Positions 53,822 through 63,254 of a stretch of 64,000 nt of DNA are shown here, piece by piece. Origin of the DNA: an uncultured Clostridia bacterium. Its GTDB lineage: Bacteria; Bacillota; Clostridia; Oscillospirales; Ruminococcaceae. The DNA lies in the NCBI GenBank assembly GCA_947624375.1, contig CANQKD010000012.1, forward strand, positions 1-64,000, written 5' to 3'. The stretch's first letter is position 1; every line of letters begins with the position of its first letter. The notes under the pieces were generated by a model. It made no database searches. It worked only from the letters and a program-made list of their open reading frames with translations, and had not been told where the DNA came from. The translations under genes and the position numbers were made by a program.

Positions 53822-54253
53822 ATGGCAGAAAAGACCTGTTCTCAGTGCGGCGCACCGCTTGAAATGAACGCGACCGTGTGCCCCTACTGCGGCACTCCGG
53901 TAGAAGTCGCACCGCCGCCTACGTATGCACCGCCGCAAAGCTATGTGCCGCAGGGAAGTATATTTCAGCCGCAGGTGCAGATGCCCTATCAGCAGCCGTT
54001 AGATGCAGGCGTTGACCCCTCGTGGCCGCTGAAAAACAAGACCGTAGCAGGCGTGCTGGCAATACTGCTGGGAACGCTCGGCGTGCATAAATTCTATCTC
54101 GGCAAGACCACATTAGGCATAATTTATCTTGTGCTCAGCCTTACCGGCGTGCTGGCTTTCATACCTGCATTGCTCGGTCTGATCGAGGGCATTACATATC
54201 TTACCCAGAACGAGCATAATTTTCAGGTGAACAATCACGTCCGCACGCATTAG
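53822..54253 (+). CDS. Zinc-ribbon TM2-domain membrane protein
   Basis: 143 residues. An N-terminal zinc ribbon (CSQCGAPLEMNATVCPYCG) is followed by a Pro/Gln/Tyr-rich linker and a TM2 domain of two membrane helices (VAGVLAILLGTLGVHKFYLGKTTLGIIYLVLSLTG...). The GVHKFYLGK turn is diagnostic. AAAGGATC precedes ATG 53822. Last gene of the SPFH cluster; the shared zinc ribbon with the first gene suggests the two work together. Confidence 0.85.
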   Translation: MAEKTCSQCGAPLEMNATVCPYCGTPVEVAPPPTYAPPQSYVPQGSIFQPQVQMPYQQPLDAGVDPSWPLKNKTVAGVLAILLGTLGVHKFYLGKTTLGIIYLVLSLTGVLAFIPALLGLIEGITYLTQNEHNFQVNNHVRTH

Positions 54254-54256
54254 TTT

Positions 54257-54746
54257 ATTGTTTGCGCTTACGCGCAGCGCAGGAGCGCACACACTGACCG
54301 CCATAAATGTCGGACAAGTGCAGAAAAAAGCCCCATGTACTTCGGTTATCCCCTCATTTTGAGTATACCAATACTTTTGCACGTTTAACGTGTTGGGATT
54401 TTTTCACTTCGTTTGGCGTTCCAGAATGGAACGCGACAAAAGAGCTAAGGTCTTCTCAAAGGAGAGGCTCACCTTTGAGAAGCAAGAAAACGAGAAGCAA
54501 GAGGCAAGAAATTGCTTTTTTCAGTTTATTACAAATTTTTCAAAACGCGTATCTTGCCTCTTGCCTCTAAATCTAAACCGCAGGAGTGACAAGTTTGCAC
54601 AAAGACAGAAAAAGACTTTTCTAACATCTAACTTCTCACCTCTAACCTCTAGCAGCGGAGCGCACGCTGTATTTGTGGGGCGCTGCCCCACACCCCGCAA
54701 GCCTTTTGAAAAAGGCTTGACCGAAAACTTCTTCTTTCTTGACAGG
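54257..54746 (+). repeat. Composite noncoding repeat, copy C (left end missing)
   Basis: No gene here. A TTTGCGCTTACGCGCA block (54257-54288) precedes about 120 unrelated bases, then the GGCGTTCC/GGAACGC hairpin (54414-54433) leading into GAGGCTC, the heptamer-rich module (54490-54650) and an end module on the minus strand (54657-54746) with TGTGGGGC/GCCCCACA and CAAGCCTTTT/AAAAGGCTTG. The left end and GTGAATT module seen in copies A and B are absent. It fills the space between the SPFH cluster and the rimP promoter. Confidence 0.85.
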
Positions 54747-54797
54747 TTCTTAAACTTTAGCGCAAAGAAAGTTTTTAAATAAATTTTCAAAAACCCC

Positions 54798-54826
54798 TTG
54801 ATTTTTTACAAAAAGTGTGTTATACT
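54798..54826 (+). promoter_or_regulatory. Promoter of the rimP-nusA-infB operon
   Basis: TTGATT (54798-54803), 17-base spacer, TATACT (54821-54826). About 95 bases before rimP, leaving room for the hairpin at 54847-54875. Confidence 0.8.
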
Positions 54827-54846
54827 ATTGACAATATCTTTCAATG

Positions 54847-54880
54847 AAAGACTGGAAGCTCGACTTTCGGTCTTTTGCTT
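54847..54880 (+). terminator. Attenuator-like hairpin in the rimP-nusA leader
   Basis: A 12-pair stem (AAAGACTGGAAG with CTTTCGGTCTTT, two G-U pairs) around a 5-base loop is followed by TTGCTTTT. It begins about 15 bases after the predicted transcription start and ends 45 bases before rimP. Position and shape suggest partial termination that could be tuned, perhaps by NusA itself. Confidence 0.6.
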
Positions 54881-54920
54881 TTGTAAAGTGACCGATGCTA
54901 CATCATAAGGAGGTATCTTT

Positions 54921-55427
54921 TTGAGCAGTAAAACTACGGGAGGAAACGCGGCGGAGAAAGTGCGGCAAATGGCTCAGCCGCTGTGTGATGCGCAGGGCGT
55001 GTTTTTGTGGGACGTCCGCTTTGAAAAAGAGGGCGCATCTTGGTATCTGCGCGTGTTTATCGACAAGGACGAAGGCGTGGACATCGACGACTGCGAGGCT
55101 GTTTCTAGACCGCTTAGCACCCTTTTGGACGAGAGCGACCCCATACCGCAGTCATATGTGCTGGAGGTAGGCAGCCCCGGGCTTGCCAGAGAACTTCGCA
55201 GACCCGAGCATTTTCAGTGCTGCATAGGCGACGAAATAAAAGTGCGGCTCATCCGCCCCGACGAAAAAAGCGGCGAGAAAGAGCTGATAGGTACGCTTAG
55301 CAGCTTTGAAAAGAATATCATATATATGAAACGGACAGATAACGGCAGCGATATTGAACTTCCGCTGAGCAGCTGTGCATATGTAAGGCTGCACGACGAC
55401 GAAGACCTGTTTGCCGATACAGAATAA
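54921..55427 (+). CDS. rimP: Ribosome maturation factor RimP
   Basis: 168-residue factor for 30S subunit maturation. WYLRVFIDKDEGVDIDDCEAVSRPLSTLLDE and YVLEVGSPGLARELRRPEHF are the family core; a C-terminal SH3-like domain follows. The start is TTG 54921, with AAGGAGG 7 bases upstream. First gene of the classical rimP-nusA-infB operon. Confidence 0.96.
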   Translation: MSSKTTGGNAAEKVRQMAQPLCDAQGVFLWDVRFEKEGASWYLRVFIDKDEGVDIDDCEAVSRPLSTLLDESDPIPQSYVLEVGSPGLARELRRPEHFQCCIGDEIKVRLIRPDEKSGEKELIGTLSSFEKNIIYMKRTDNGSDIELPLSSCAYVRLHDDEDLFADTE

Positions 55428-55443
55428 GGAGGAATTGAGAAAA

Positions 55444-56871
55444 ATGAAAAACGAGATCAAAGCACAACAGAAAAGCGAGTTTTTTGAAGGGTTCAGACTT
55501 CTTGCAAAAAAGCACGGTTTGCAGCCCTCTGAGCTCGCATCGATGGCAGCAAACAGCATCGCCGCCAAGGTAAAGGCAGACTACCCCGACTGCGGCAATA
55601 TCTCAGTGAAGATCGATGCGGAAGAAAACAAAGAAAAGGTCGATATAAGAATAGTAAAGACTATAGTTGCAAACGGCAGCGTTAAAGACAGCGGCAACGA
55701 GATAAGCCTTGACGATGCGAAAGAGATCTCACGCTCTGCGGATATAAACAAAAAGGTGCGTATAAAAGTGTCTGCCGCACGCTATCTTGAAGAACTGGCA
55801 GAGCACTGCGCGAGAGCCAGACGTGAAGCGGAGTTTTTCATAAGCATGAAACTGCTTGCCGAGAAAAACCAGATAGCCATTGAAGATCTTGCCGACAACA
55901 TCGGTCAGAACATTATGAAAGCTGCTAAGAAGTATTACCCCGGCAGCGAGGATATCAGAGTTGAGATCGATACCGAGAAAGAAACTTTTGATGTAAAGCT
56001 TGTAAAGAAGATAGTCGAGGGCGAGCCCGAAGACCCTGCCAACGAGATAAGTCTTGAAGAGGCAAAAGCTCTTGATGAAAACGCGCAGGTCGGCGGCGAG
56101 AATGTTACTCTGCTTGATACCACAACTTTCAACAGAGTTACCACTTCCAGCGCAAAGCAGTCTATAAAACAGGATATACGCACTATTGAAAGAGAAAGAC
56201 TTCTCTCGCAGTTCGATTCAAAGCGCGAAGAGTGCGTAGCAGCCGTTGTTACTAAGGTAGAGCCCGCAACGCTCAACGCAATTGTTACTATAGACGGCAG
56301 TGAAGCATATCTGAGAAGAAACGAACAGATACCCGGCGAGACCCTCAAAGCAGGAGACAGCATACAGGTCTATGTTGAGACCATTTCAGACAGCGAAAAA
56401 CGCCCCGCGATAAAAATTTCCCGTACCAAGCGTGAAATGGTGCGCAAGCTGTTTGAAAGAGAAGTTCCCGAGATCTATGACGGCATTGTAGAGATAAAGT
56501 CGGTGGCAAGAGAAGCAGGTTCGCGCACAAAGCTGGCGGTTTGCAGCAAGGATAAAAACGTCGATGCCGTAGGCTCCTGCATAGGACCCAGGCATACAAG
56601 AATTTCGGCTGTTATAAAAGAGCTCAAAGGCGAGAAGATCGATGTTATCCCCTATTCTGAGGACGATGCCGAATTTATAGCAAACGCCCTTTCGCCTGCG
56701 CAGGTGCTGCGTGTTGATATTCTTGATGAGGAGATAAAGAGCTGCCGCGTGGTAGTGCCCAACAACCAGCTGTCGCTCGCAATAGGCAATAAGGGTCTTA
56801 ACGCCAAACTTGCCCACCACCTTACAGGATATAAGATAGACATAGTACCCGAAACACCCGTAGAGGAGTAA
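55444..56871 (+). CDS. nusA: Transcription factor NusA with duplicated N-terminal domain
   Basis: 475 residues, about 100 more than usual for Firmicutes. The surplus is a second copy of the RNA-polymerase-binding N-terminal domain: residues 11-128 (SEFFEGFRLLAKKHGL...NEISLDDAKEI) and 130-250 (AEFFISMKLLAEKNQI...NEISLEEAKAL) align along their whole length. The second copy continues in the normal way into S1 (about 258-325), KH1 (GSCIGPRHTRI) and KH2 (AIGNKGLNAKLA). The first copy has lost the conserved basic FGRIAAQTAK-like strand. ATG 55444 follows AGGAGG. It modulates pausing, termination and antitermination. Duplication is seen directly; its meaning is unknown. Confidence 0.93.
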   Translation: MKNEIKAQQKSEFFEGFRLLAKKHGLQPSELASMAANSIAAKVKADYPDCGNISVKIDAEENKEKVDIRIVKTIVANGSVKDSGNEISLDDAKEISRSADINKKVRIKVSAARYLEELAEHCARARREAEFFISMKLLAEKNQIAIEDLADNIGQNIMKAAKKYYPGSEDIRVEIDTEKETFDVKLVKKIVEGEPEDPANEISLEEAKALDENAQVGGENVTLLDTTTFNRVTTSSAKQSIKQDIRTIERERLLSQFDSKREECVAAVVTKVEPATLNAIVTIDGSEAYLRRNEQIPGETLKAGDSIQVYVETISDSEKRPAIKISRTKREMVRKLFEREVPEIYDGIVEIKSVAREAGSRTKLAVCSKDKNVDAVGSCIGPRHTRISAVIKELKGEKIDVIPYSEDDAEFIANALSPAQVLRVDILDEEIKSCRVVVPNNQLSLAIGNKGLNAKLAHHLTGYKIDIVPETPVEE

Positions 56872-56881
56872 GGGGCGCTTT

Positions 56882-57151
56882 ATGAAAGTAAGAAAAATAC
56901 CTATGCGTATGTGTCTGGGCTGCGGCGAAATGAAGCCGAAGAAAGAACTTGTAAGAATAGTAAGATCCCCCGAGGGAGATATATCTATAGACCTTACAGG
57001 TAAAAAATCGGGCAGAGGCGCATATATATGCAAAAATGCCGGGTGCTTGGAAAAGGCAAGAAAAGCGCGCAAACTTGAAAAAAGCTTTTCCTGTCAGATA
57101 GAGCAGTCGGTCTACGATACAATGGAGGCGGAGCTTGAAAGTGCCGAGTAA
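56882..57151 (+). CDS. rnpM: RNase P modulator RnpM (YlxR)
   Basis: 89-residue YlxR-family protein that binds RNase P RNA in Bacillus. Features: RMCLGCGEMKPKKELVRIVR, SGRGAYICKNAGCLEKARK. It follows nusA by 10 bases and overlaps ylxQ, the standard arrangement. A normal small member of the family. Confidence 0.93.
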   Translation: MKVRKIPMRMCLGCGEMKPKKELVRIVRSPEGDISIDLTGKKSGRGAYICKNAGCLEKARKARKLEKSFSCQIEQSVYDTMEAELESAE

Positions 57152-57485
57152 TAACACAAAAAATATGGGCGGTCTGTTTTCAATGTGCCGCAGGGCAGGC
57201 AAGCTGTGTATGGGCATGGATATGGTCAAAAATGCCTGTGCAAGCGGCGAGGCGTGCGGCGTGTATGTCGCAAGCGATCTATCAGAAAAGTCGCTCAAAG
57301 AAGCAAAGTATGTCTGCTGTAAAAACGGCGTAAAGCTTTATGATGCAGATATGACCATGCAGCAGATAGCAGACAGTGTAGGCAAACGGTCGGGCATTTT
57401 AGCAGTGTGCGATAAGGGCTTTAACAAAAAAGCAGCTTCTTCGCTTTGTGAGATACCCATAGACCCCACCGCGTTCCATTTATGA
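57135..57485 (+). CDS. ylxQ: L7Ae-family RNA-binding protein YlxQ
   Basis: About 116 residues with an L7Ae/L30e/Gadd45 fold: GLFSMCRRAGKLCMGMDMVKNA, VYVASDLSEKSLKEA and KRSGILAVCDKGFNKKA. Probable K-turn RNA binder. The start is uncertain: TTG 57135 (GGAGG 6 bases upstream) or GTG 57141 (GGAG 7 bases upstream) both lie inside rnpM; the conserved part begins near ATG 57165. Placed between rnpM and infB as in other Firmicutes. Confidence 0.88.
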   Translation: MKVPSNNTKNMGGLFSMCRRAGKLCMGMDMVKNACASGEACGVYVASDLSEKSLKEAKYVCCKNGVKLYDADMTMQQIADSVGKRSGILAVCDKGFNKKAASSLCEIPIDPTAFHL

Positions 57486-57512
57486 CTTTTATTTCAGAGA
57501 GGAGTTTAGCCT

Positions 57513-60023
57513 ATGGCAGCAAAGGCAGTCAAAAAATATAAAGTAAGCGATCTGGCTAAAGATATATGTGTCAGCAGCAATGAAGTCATTCAGCTTCTTG
57601 CAAACGCGTTCGGTGACACAGGCAAGAAAACAGCTTCATCGCTGAGCGACGAGGAGATAAACTATGTCCTCGAGTATTATACACAAAAAACACAGGTAAC
57701 AGGTTTTGAAGAATATTTCGCAGCAAAAACAACTTCCAAAAAGCCTGCGGAAAAGAAAGCTTCACCCAAAAAGAAAGAGCAGGAAAAGGCTCAGGAAAAG
57801 CCCAAGGCGGAAGAAAAAACAGAAAAGGCAGATAAGGCAGATAAGGCAGAAAAGACGGAACAGACCGAAAAGTCCGAAAAGACGGACAAGAAAACCGAGA
57901 AGCCTGCCGCTCCCGCGCCTAAGCAGAAGCCCAGAAAGGAAGTCGCCAAAAAGAAGAATTCGGGTCAGAAAATACTTTTCGGCGGAAAGAGCGACGACAA
58001 CGCAAAGGGCTATACCGTTTCAGAGGGCACAAAGGACAGCAAGCGCAAGACCGTCGATACAAGGGGTTCGTATATAGAGCTCGATAAGTATAACGAAAGA
58101 TACGATAACCTTGCAGACAACAGAAACCACGGCGGCAGCAAGGATAACTTCACCAAAAAGCAGAAGATAACCCAGAGATCGCAGCAGTATAAAAAGCAGC
58201 AGCACTCTAAGAAAGAGATGGAAAGCGAAAAAGACCGTATGCGCAGACTGGAGCTTGAAAAGGCAAGAAAGCAGCAGCTCAAAGTTATGATACCCGACGA
58301 GATAGTTGTTTCAGAGCTTGCAGCAAGGCTGAAAGTTACCGCTACCGAGGTCATCAAAAAGCTTATGATGCTGGGCGTTATGGCATCTATAAATGAAGTT
58401 ATAGACTTCGATACCGCGGCGCTGGTTGCAGATGAAATGGGCGCTAAGTATGAAAGAGAAGTTCACGTTACCATTGAAGAGCGCCTTATAGTAGACGAGG
58501 AAGACAAGGAAGAAGACCTGGTTGAAAGATGCCCAGTTGTGGTAGTTATGGGTCACGTTGACCACGGCAAGACCTCAATTCTTGACAGGATACGCCATGC
58601 AAATGTGGCAGACGGCGAGGCAGGCGGTATAACACAGCATATCGGTGCGTATCAGGTAAAGGTGAACGGCAAGGATATCACATTCCTCGATACCCCGGGT
58701 CACGAAGCGTTCACTTCAATGAGAGCAAGAGGCGCGAATATTACAGATATCGCAATACTTGTTGTAGCCGCCGATGACGGCATCATGCCGCAGACAGTTG
58801 AGTCTATCAACCACGCAAAGGCGGCAGGCGTTTCTATAATAGTTGCAATAAACAAAATGGATAAAGTCGGCGCAGACCCCGATAAGGTAAAGCAGGAACT
58901 TACCAAATACGACCTTGTTGTTGAAGACTGGGGCGGCGACGTTATAGCTGTTCCCGTATCTGCAAAAACAGGCGAGGGCATCGATGAGCTGCTTGAAAAT
59001 ATCCTGCTCGTGGCAGAGGTCAAAGAGCTCAAAGCCAACCCTAACAAGCTGGCAAAAGGTACTGTAGTTGAGGCAAGGCTGGATAAGGGCAAAGGTCCTG
59101 TCGCAACGGTGCTCGTGCAGAACGGTACACTGAATCTGGGCGATATAATAATAGCAGGCACAGCAGTGGGCAGAATAAGAACAATGACCAACGATAAAGG
59201 TCAGCAGGTAACAAAAGCAGGTCCTTCCTGCCCCGTTGAGATAACAGGTCTTGCAGAAACACCTGCCGCGGGCGATATATTCAACGCCGTTGCAGATGAA
59301 AAACTTGCAAGAGAGCTCGTTGAGCAGAGAAAGCATAAAGCCAAGGAAGAAGAGTTCAGTCAATATCAGAAAGTAACTCTTGATAACCTGTTCGCGCAGA
59401 TATCAGAGGGCGAGATAAAAGAGCTGCCTATCATAGTCAAAGCAGACGTTCAGGGCTCTGTTGAGGCTGTAAAGCAGTCGCTTGAAAAGCTCTCCAACGA
59501 AGAAGTAAGAGTAAAAGTTATACACGGCGGCGTGGGTGCAATATCCGAAAGCGACGTTATGCTTGCTTCTGCTTCAAACGCTCTGATAGTAGGCTTTAAC
59601 GTAAGACCCGACCCCGTTGCAAAAGAAAACGCAGATCACGACGGCGTTGACATAAGACTTTACAGGGTAATTTATGACGCTATTGAAGAGATAGAAAGCG
59701 CTATGAAAGGTATGCTCGCGCCCAAATTCCGCGAGAGCGATACAGCAAGAGTCGAAGTGCGCCAGGTATATAAAATTACAGGCGTGGGCAACGTTGCAGG
59801 CTCTTATGTACTCAGCGGCAAGATCGGCAGGAATGACCTTATCAGAGTTGTGCGTGACGGCATAGTCATAGCCGATGATAAGATGAGTTCTCTCAAACGT
59901 TTCAAAGACGACGTGAAAGAAGTCGCGGCAGGCTATGAGTGCGGCATAACTCTTGAAAAGTTTACCGATATCAAAGAGGGCGACATATTCGAGGCTTATG
60001 TAATGGAGGAATATCAGGAATAA
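57513..60023 (+). CDS. infB: Translation initiation factor IF-2
   Basis: 836-residue GTPase that brings initiator tRNA to the ribosome. N-terminal IF2N domain (residues 1-55), a long lysine/glutamate-rich linker with DKAEK-type repeats (about 70-270), a second IF2N-like region ([27 protein letters not shown]), then the G domain: [22 protein letters not shown], followed by domains II to IV. AGAGAGGAG precedes ATG 57513. Its last base is shared with the rbfA start. Confidence 0.98.
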   Translation: MAAKAVKKYKVSDLAKDICVSSNEVIQLLANAFGDTGKKTASSLSDEEINYVLEYYTQKTQVTGFEEYFAAKTTSKKPAEKKASPKKKEQEKAQEKPKAEEKTEKADKADKAEKTEQTEKSEKTDKKTEKPAAPAPKQKPRKEVAKKKNSGQKILFGGKSDDNAKGYTVSEGTKDSKRKTVDTRGSYIELDKYNERYDNLADNRNHGGSKDNFTKKQKITQRSQQYKKQQHSKKEMESEKDRMRRLELEKARKQQLKVMIPDEIVVSELAARLKVTATEVIKKLMMLGVMASINEVIDFDTAALVADEMGAKYEREVHVTIEERLIVDEEDKEEDLVERCPVVVVMGHVDHGKTSILDRIRHANVADGEAGGITQHIGAYQVKVNGKDITFLDTPGHEAFTSMRARGANITDIAILVVAADDGIMPQTVESINHAKAAGVSIIVAINKMDKVGADPDKVKQELTKYDLVVEDWGGDVIAVPVSAKTGEGIDELLENILLVAEVKELKANPNKLAKGTVVEARLDKGKGPVATVLVQNGTLNLGDIIIAGTAVGRIRTMTNDKGQQVTKAGPSCPVEITGLAETPAAGDIFNAVADEKLARELVEQRKHKAKEEEFSQYQKVTLDNLFAQISEGEIKELPIIVKADVQGSVEAVKQSLEKLSNEEVRVKVIHGGVGAISESDVMLASASNALIVGFNVRPDPVAKENADHDGVDIRLYRVIYDAIEEIESAMKGMLAPKFRESDTARVEVRQVYKITGVGNVAGSYVLSGKIGRNDLIRVVRDGIVIADDKMSSLKRFKDDVKEVAAGYECGITLEKFTDIKEGDIFEAYVMEEYQE

Positions 60024-60406
60024 TGGCTAATTTTAAAGCAGGCAGAATGTCGGGCGACATACGCAGGATAATATCCGCAAAAATGCGCGACCTCAAAGAT
60101 CCCCGTATAAAAAACGCCGAAATGCTCACCGTTGTGCGCTGCGATGTATCTTCTGACGGCTCATACTGCAAAACGTATATATCGTCATTCGAGGGGTACG
60201 CCAGCGCGAAAGAGGCTGTAAAGGGCTTAAACAGCGCCAAAGGCATATTAAAGCGCGAAATATCAAACGTATTGAAGCTTCGCAAATGCCCCGAGCTCGA
60301 GTTTATCGCAGACGATTCAATGGAGCATTCCGCGCATATAAACAAACTGCTGAAAAGCGTTCTGCCGGAGGGCTCAGACGAGGAGGGCGAAGAAGATGAC
60401 GTTTGA
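60023..60406 (+). CDS. rbfA: Ribosome-binding factor A
   Basis: 127-residue KH-fold factor for 16S processing and cold adaptation. [30 protein letters not shown] and CPELEFIADDSMEHSAHINKLL are diagnostic. It overlaps infB by one base and nrnA by eleven, so it is translationally coupled at both ends. Ends in an acidic tail. Confidence 0.95.
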   Translation: MANFKAGRMSGDIRRIISAKMRDLKDPRIKNAEMLTVVRCDVSSDGSYCKTYISSFEGYASAKEAVKGLNSAKGILKREISNVLKLRKCPELEFIADDSMEHSAHINKLLKSVLPEGSDEEGEEDDV

Positions 60407-61358
60407 TGAAATAGCAGCTTTTCTGAAAGATGAGAGCATAAAAAACTATATCATACTCACCCATAAAAGCCCCGACGGCGACACTTTGGGCAGCGGTTTT
60501 GCCCTTTGCAGAGCGCTGAAAAACATGGGTAAAAAGGTCAAGGTTCTGGGCAGCGACGGCTTTCCCGACAGATATGATTTTCTGTACGATGGCTACACCG
60601 AGGACAGCTGGGGCGAGAATGAGCCGCACAAGGTAATAGCGGTAGATATCGCAGACACCTCTCTTATGGGTAAAAACCTTGAATACTATACCCACCCCGG
60701 CACTGTTGATCTTTGCATAGACCACCATGTTTCAAACAAGATGTATGCAAAACAAACTTATGTTGATGCCAAAGCATCTGCCACAGGGCTTGTGCTTTTT
60801 GAGCTTTTCGGTCATATGGGTATAGAAATAGATCGGCAGACCGCTGTGTGCCTTTATACCGCAATAGCCACCGATACAGGCTGTTTTAAGTATGAAAACA
60901 CTACTCCGCGCGCACATATCGCGGCGGCGGCGCTTATGGAAAAAGGCGTTGACTACACACGCATAAACCGCCTGATGTTCGATATAAAAAGCCGCAGACG
61001 CATTGAAGTCGAGCAGGCGGCTCTGGCACATCTCGATCAGGCGGCAGAAGGCAGGATCACGCTTTTGTGCGTTACCAAAGAGCTTCTGGAAAAAACCGGC
61101 GCTGACGAAGCGGAAATATCGGGTCTTTCGGCTGTGCCCCTCACGGTAGAGGGAACGGACGTAGGCGTTACAATACGCTATAAAGATGATGATCGCTATA
61201 AACTCTCGGTGCGCACAACCGACAAAGCAGACGCTTTTGCAATATGCAAAGAGTTCGGCGGCGGCGGTCATATACGCGCGGCAGGCTGTGAGATCTGCGC
61301 CCCTCTTGATGAAGTAAAGCGCATGATAACCAAATCTGCTGAAAAACATCTGTCATAA
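60396..61358 (+). CDS. nrnA: DHH-family bifunctional oligoribonuclease/PAP phosphatase NrnA
   Basis: 320-residue DHH/DHHA1 enzyme that degrades nano-RNAs and dephosphorylates pAp. Motifs: ILTHKSPDGDTLGSGFAL, AVDIADTS, LCIDHHVSNK (the DHH) and the C-terminal FGGGGHIRAAG of DHHA1. Sits between rbfA and truB, as in many Firmicutes. The length is typical. Confidence 0.94.
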   Translation: MTFDEIAAFLKDESIKNYIILTHKSPDGDTLGSGFALCRALKNMGKKVKVLGSDGFPDRYDFLYDGYTEDSWGENEPHKVIAVDIADTSLMGKNLEYYTHPGTVDLCIDHHVSNKMYAKQTYVDAKASATGLVLFELFGHMGIEIDRQTAVCLYTAIATDTGCFKYENTTPRAHIAAAALMEKGVDYTRINRLMFDIKSRRRIEVEQAALAHLDQAAEGRITLLCVTKELLEKTGADEAEISGLSAVPLTVEGTDVGVTIRYKDDDRYKLSVRTTDKADAFAICKEFGGGGHIRAAGCEICAPLDEVKRMITKSAEKHLS

Positions 61359-61360
61359 CT

Positions 61361-62287
61361 ATGAATAATATAAATGATAACATCTGCGGTATAATACCCG
61401 TAAACAAACCGCAGGGCTGGACATCTTTCGATGTTGTTGCCAAACTTCGCGGCATACTGCATATCAAAAAAATAGGTCACAGCGGAACGCTCGACCCCAT
61501 GGCAACAGGCGTTCTGCCCGTGTTTGTCGGCAAGGCGACAAGAGCTTGCGATATGCTCCCCTTTGATAACAAAAGCTACCTCGCAGGCTTCAAAATGGGC
61601 GTAAGCACCGACACGCAGGACATCACGGGAGAGGTGCTTAAAACTTGCGATAATTTGCCCTCTTTTGAAGAGATAAAAGAAGCGGCAAACAGCTTTCTCG
61701 GCGATATAATGCAGCTGCCGCCAATGTATTCCGCAGTTAAGGTAGACGGCAAAAAGCTCTATCAGCTGGCACGGCAGGGCAAGACTGTCGAGCGCACGCC
61801 AAAACCGCGCCGCGTTGAAAAGATAACCGTGCGCGAGTATAACGAAACTACCGGCGAGGGCGTTTTGTATACAGCGGTAAGCAAGGGCACTTATGTCCGC
61901 ACGCTGATAAACGATATAGGCGAAAAACTGGGCTGCGGCGGCTGTATGACAAGTCTGGAGAGGCTTTCTGCGGCAGGCTTTGTAAAGGCGCAGTGCTATA
62001 CGCTGGAGCAAATTCAAACCTTTGCAGATGACGGCAAGCTCTCGCAGATAATAATACCCGTGCAGAGCGTTTTTTCAGCCCACTATGATAAGCTTTCCTT
62101 GGGTGAACGCGCGGCGGCAATGTATAAAAACGGCGTAAAGCTGCACGGAAAGCAGGCAGGTATAAAAAATGCCGCTCTTGCAGACGGCGTTACATTTATG
62201 GTGTGCGACAGCGAAGATAATTTTTTAGGTCTTGCTAAGTACAGCGCGGAAACGGACGAGCTTGTAAGCCTGCGCAACTTTTACTGA
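61361..62287 (+). CDS. truB: tRNA pseudouridine-55 synthase TruB
   Basis: 308-residue enzyme that makes pseudouridine 55 in tRNA. IIPVNKPQGWTSFDVVAKLR, the catalytic GHSGTLDPMATGVLPV and SKGTYVRTLINDIGEKLG are clear; a PUA-like C-terminal domain follows. Two bases separate it from nrnA; its ribosome site is weak, so coupling is likely. Confidence 0.96.
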   Translation: MNNINDNICGIIPVNKPQGWTSFDVVAKLRGILHIKKIGHSGTLDPMATGVLPVFVGKATRACDMLPFDNKSYLAGFKMGVSTDTQDITGEVLKTCDNLPSFEEIKEAANSFLGDIMQLPPMYSAVKVDGKKLYQLARQGKTVERTPKPRRVEKITVREYNETTGEGVLYTAVSKGTYVRTLINDIGEKLGCGGCMTSLERLSAAGFVKAQCYTLEQIQTFADDGKLSQIIIPVQSVFSAHYDKLSLGERAAAMYKNGVKLHGKQAGIKNAALADGVTFMVCDSEDNFLGLAKYSAETDELVSLRNFY

Positions 62288-62312
62288 GTTTTGGGTGTAT
62301 TAGGTGTATGAT

Positions 62313-63233
62313 ATGAACGTTATAAACGACATCAGAAATATAAACTTTTCAGCCCCCACAGCCTCGGCTGTCGGCATATTTGACGGCGTACATATCGCCC
62401 ACAGGCGCGTTATAAGCACCGCTGCCGCTCTTGCAAAAAGTGTGGGAGCACAGTGCTGCGTTTTCACATTTGATACAAGGTCTGTAAGCACAAAAGGCGG
62501 CACACCGCTCCTCACCGAAGATGAAAAACTTCGCAGGCTTGAAGAAAGCGGCGCGCAAACTGTGGTATCGCTTGATTTTTCATCACTGCGCGATATGCAG
62601 CCGCAAAGCTTTGTAAATGATATACTTCTGAGTAAAAACGCGCTGAACTGCCGCGCGGTAGTCTGCGGAAAAGACCTGCGCTTTGGCAAAAACGCCTCGG
62701 GCGATATACAGCTGCTTGAAGCGCTTTGCGCCAGCTCAGGCGTTACCGTTGCAGCTTTAGATCTTATGCATTCAGGCGGCGAGGTAATTTCAACAACGCG
62801 CATTAAAAAGCTGTTTGAAAACGGCGAGTGCGAAAAAGCAAATACCCTTCTCGGCGAAGATATATGCTATACCCTGCCCGTTGCGCACGGCAACGAAATA
62901 GGCAGAAAAATGGGCTTTCCTACAATAAATCAAACCTTTCCGGAAGACCTTTTCCTGCCGCGCTTCGGTGTGTATTGCTCAAAAGCTGTAATAGGCGGCA
63001 AGGTATACTTAGGCGTTTCAGATATCGGCGTAAAGCCGACCATAGGCAGCGCATCTCCTTGCATAGAAACGCACCTTTTTGATTTTTCGGGCGATCTGTA
63101 CGGCGAGTGCGTTACTGTGAGCCTGAAAAGTTTTTTTCGGGGTGAGCAGCGTTTTGAAAGCCGAGAGCAGCTGTTTGAGCAGATAGCCAAAGACAAGCAG
63201 CGCGCCAAAGAGTATTTTAATATAGCTAACTAA
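62313..63233 (+). CDS. ribF: Bifunctional riboflavin kinase/FAD synthetase
   Basis: 306 residues. The N-terminal nucleotidyltransferase domain shows SAVGIFDGVHIAHRRVI and CGKDLRFGKNASGD; the C-terminal riboflavin kinase domain shows GNEIGRKMGFPTINQTFPEDLFLPRFGVY and ETHLFDFSGDLYG. It turns riboflavin into FMN and FAD. ATG 62313 is favoured over the in-frame GTG 62304 because AGGTG lies just upstream of the former. Follows truB by 25 bases, the usual order. Confidence 0.95.
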   Translation: MNVINDIRNINFSAPTASAVGIFDGVHIAHRRVISTAAALAKSVGAQCCVFTFDTRSVSTKGGTPLLTEDEKLRRLEESGAQTVVSLDFSSLRDMQPQSFVNDILLSKNALNCRAVVCGKDLRFGKNASGDIQLLEALCASSGVTVAALDLMHSGGEVISTTRIKKLFENGECEKANTLLGEDICYTLPVAHGNEIGRKMGFPTINQTFPEDLFLPRFGVYCSKAVIGGKVYLGVSDIGVKPTIGSASPCIETHLFDFSGDLYGECVTVSLKSFFRGEQRFESREQLFEQIAKDKQRAKEYFNIAN

Positions 63234-63254
63234 CGAAAGGACGGTAATATAAAA

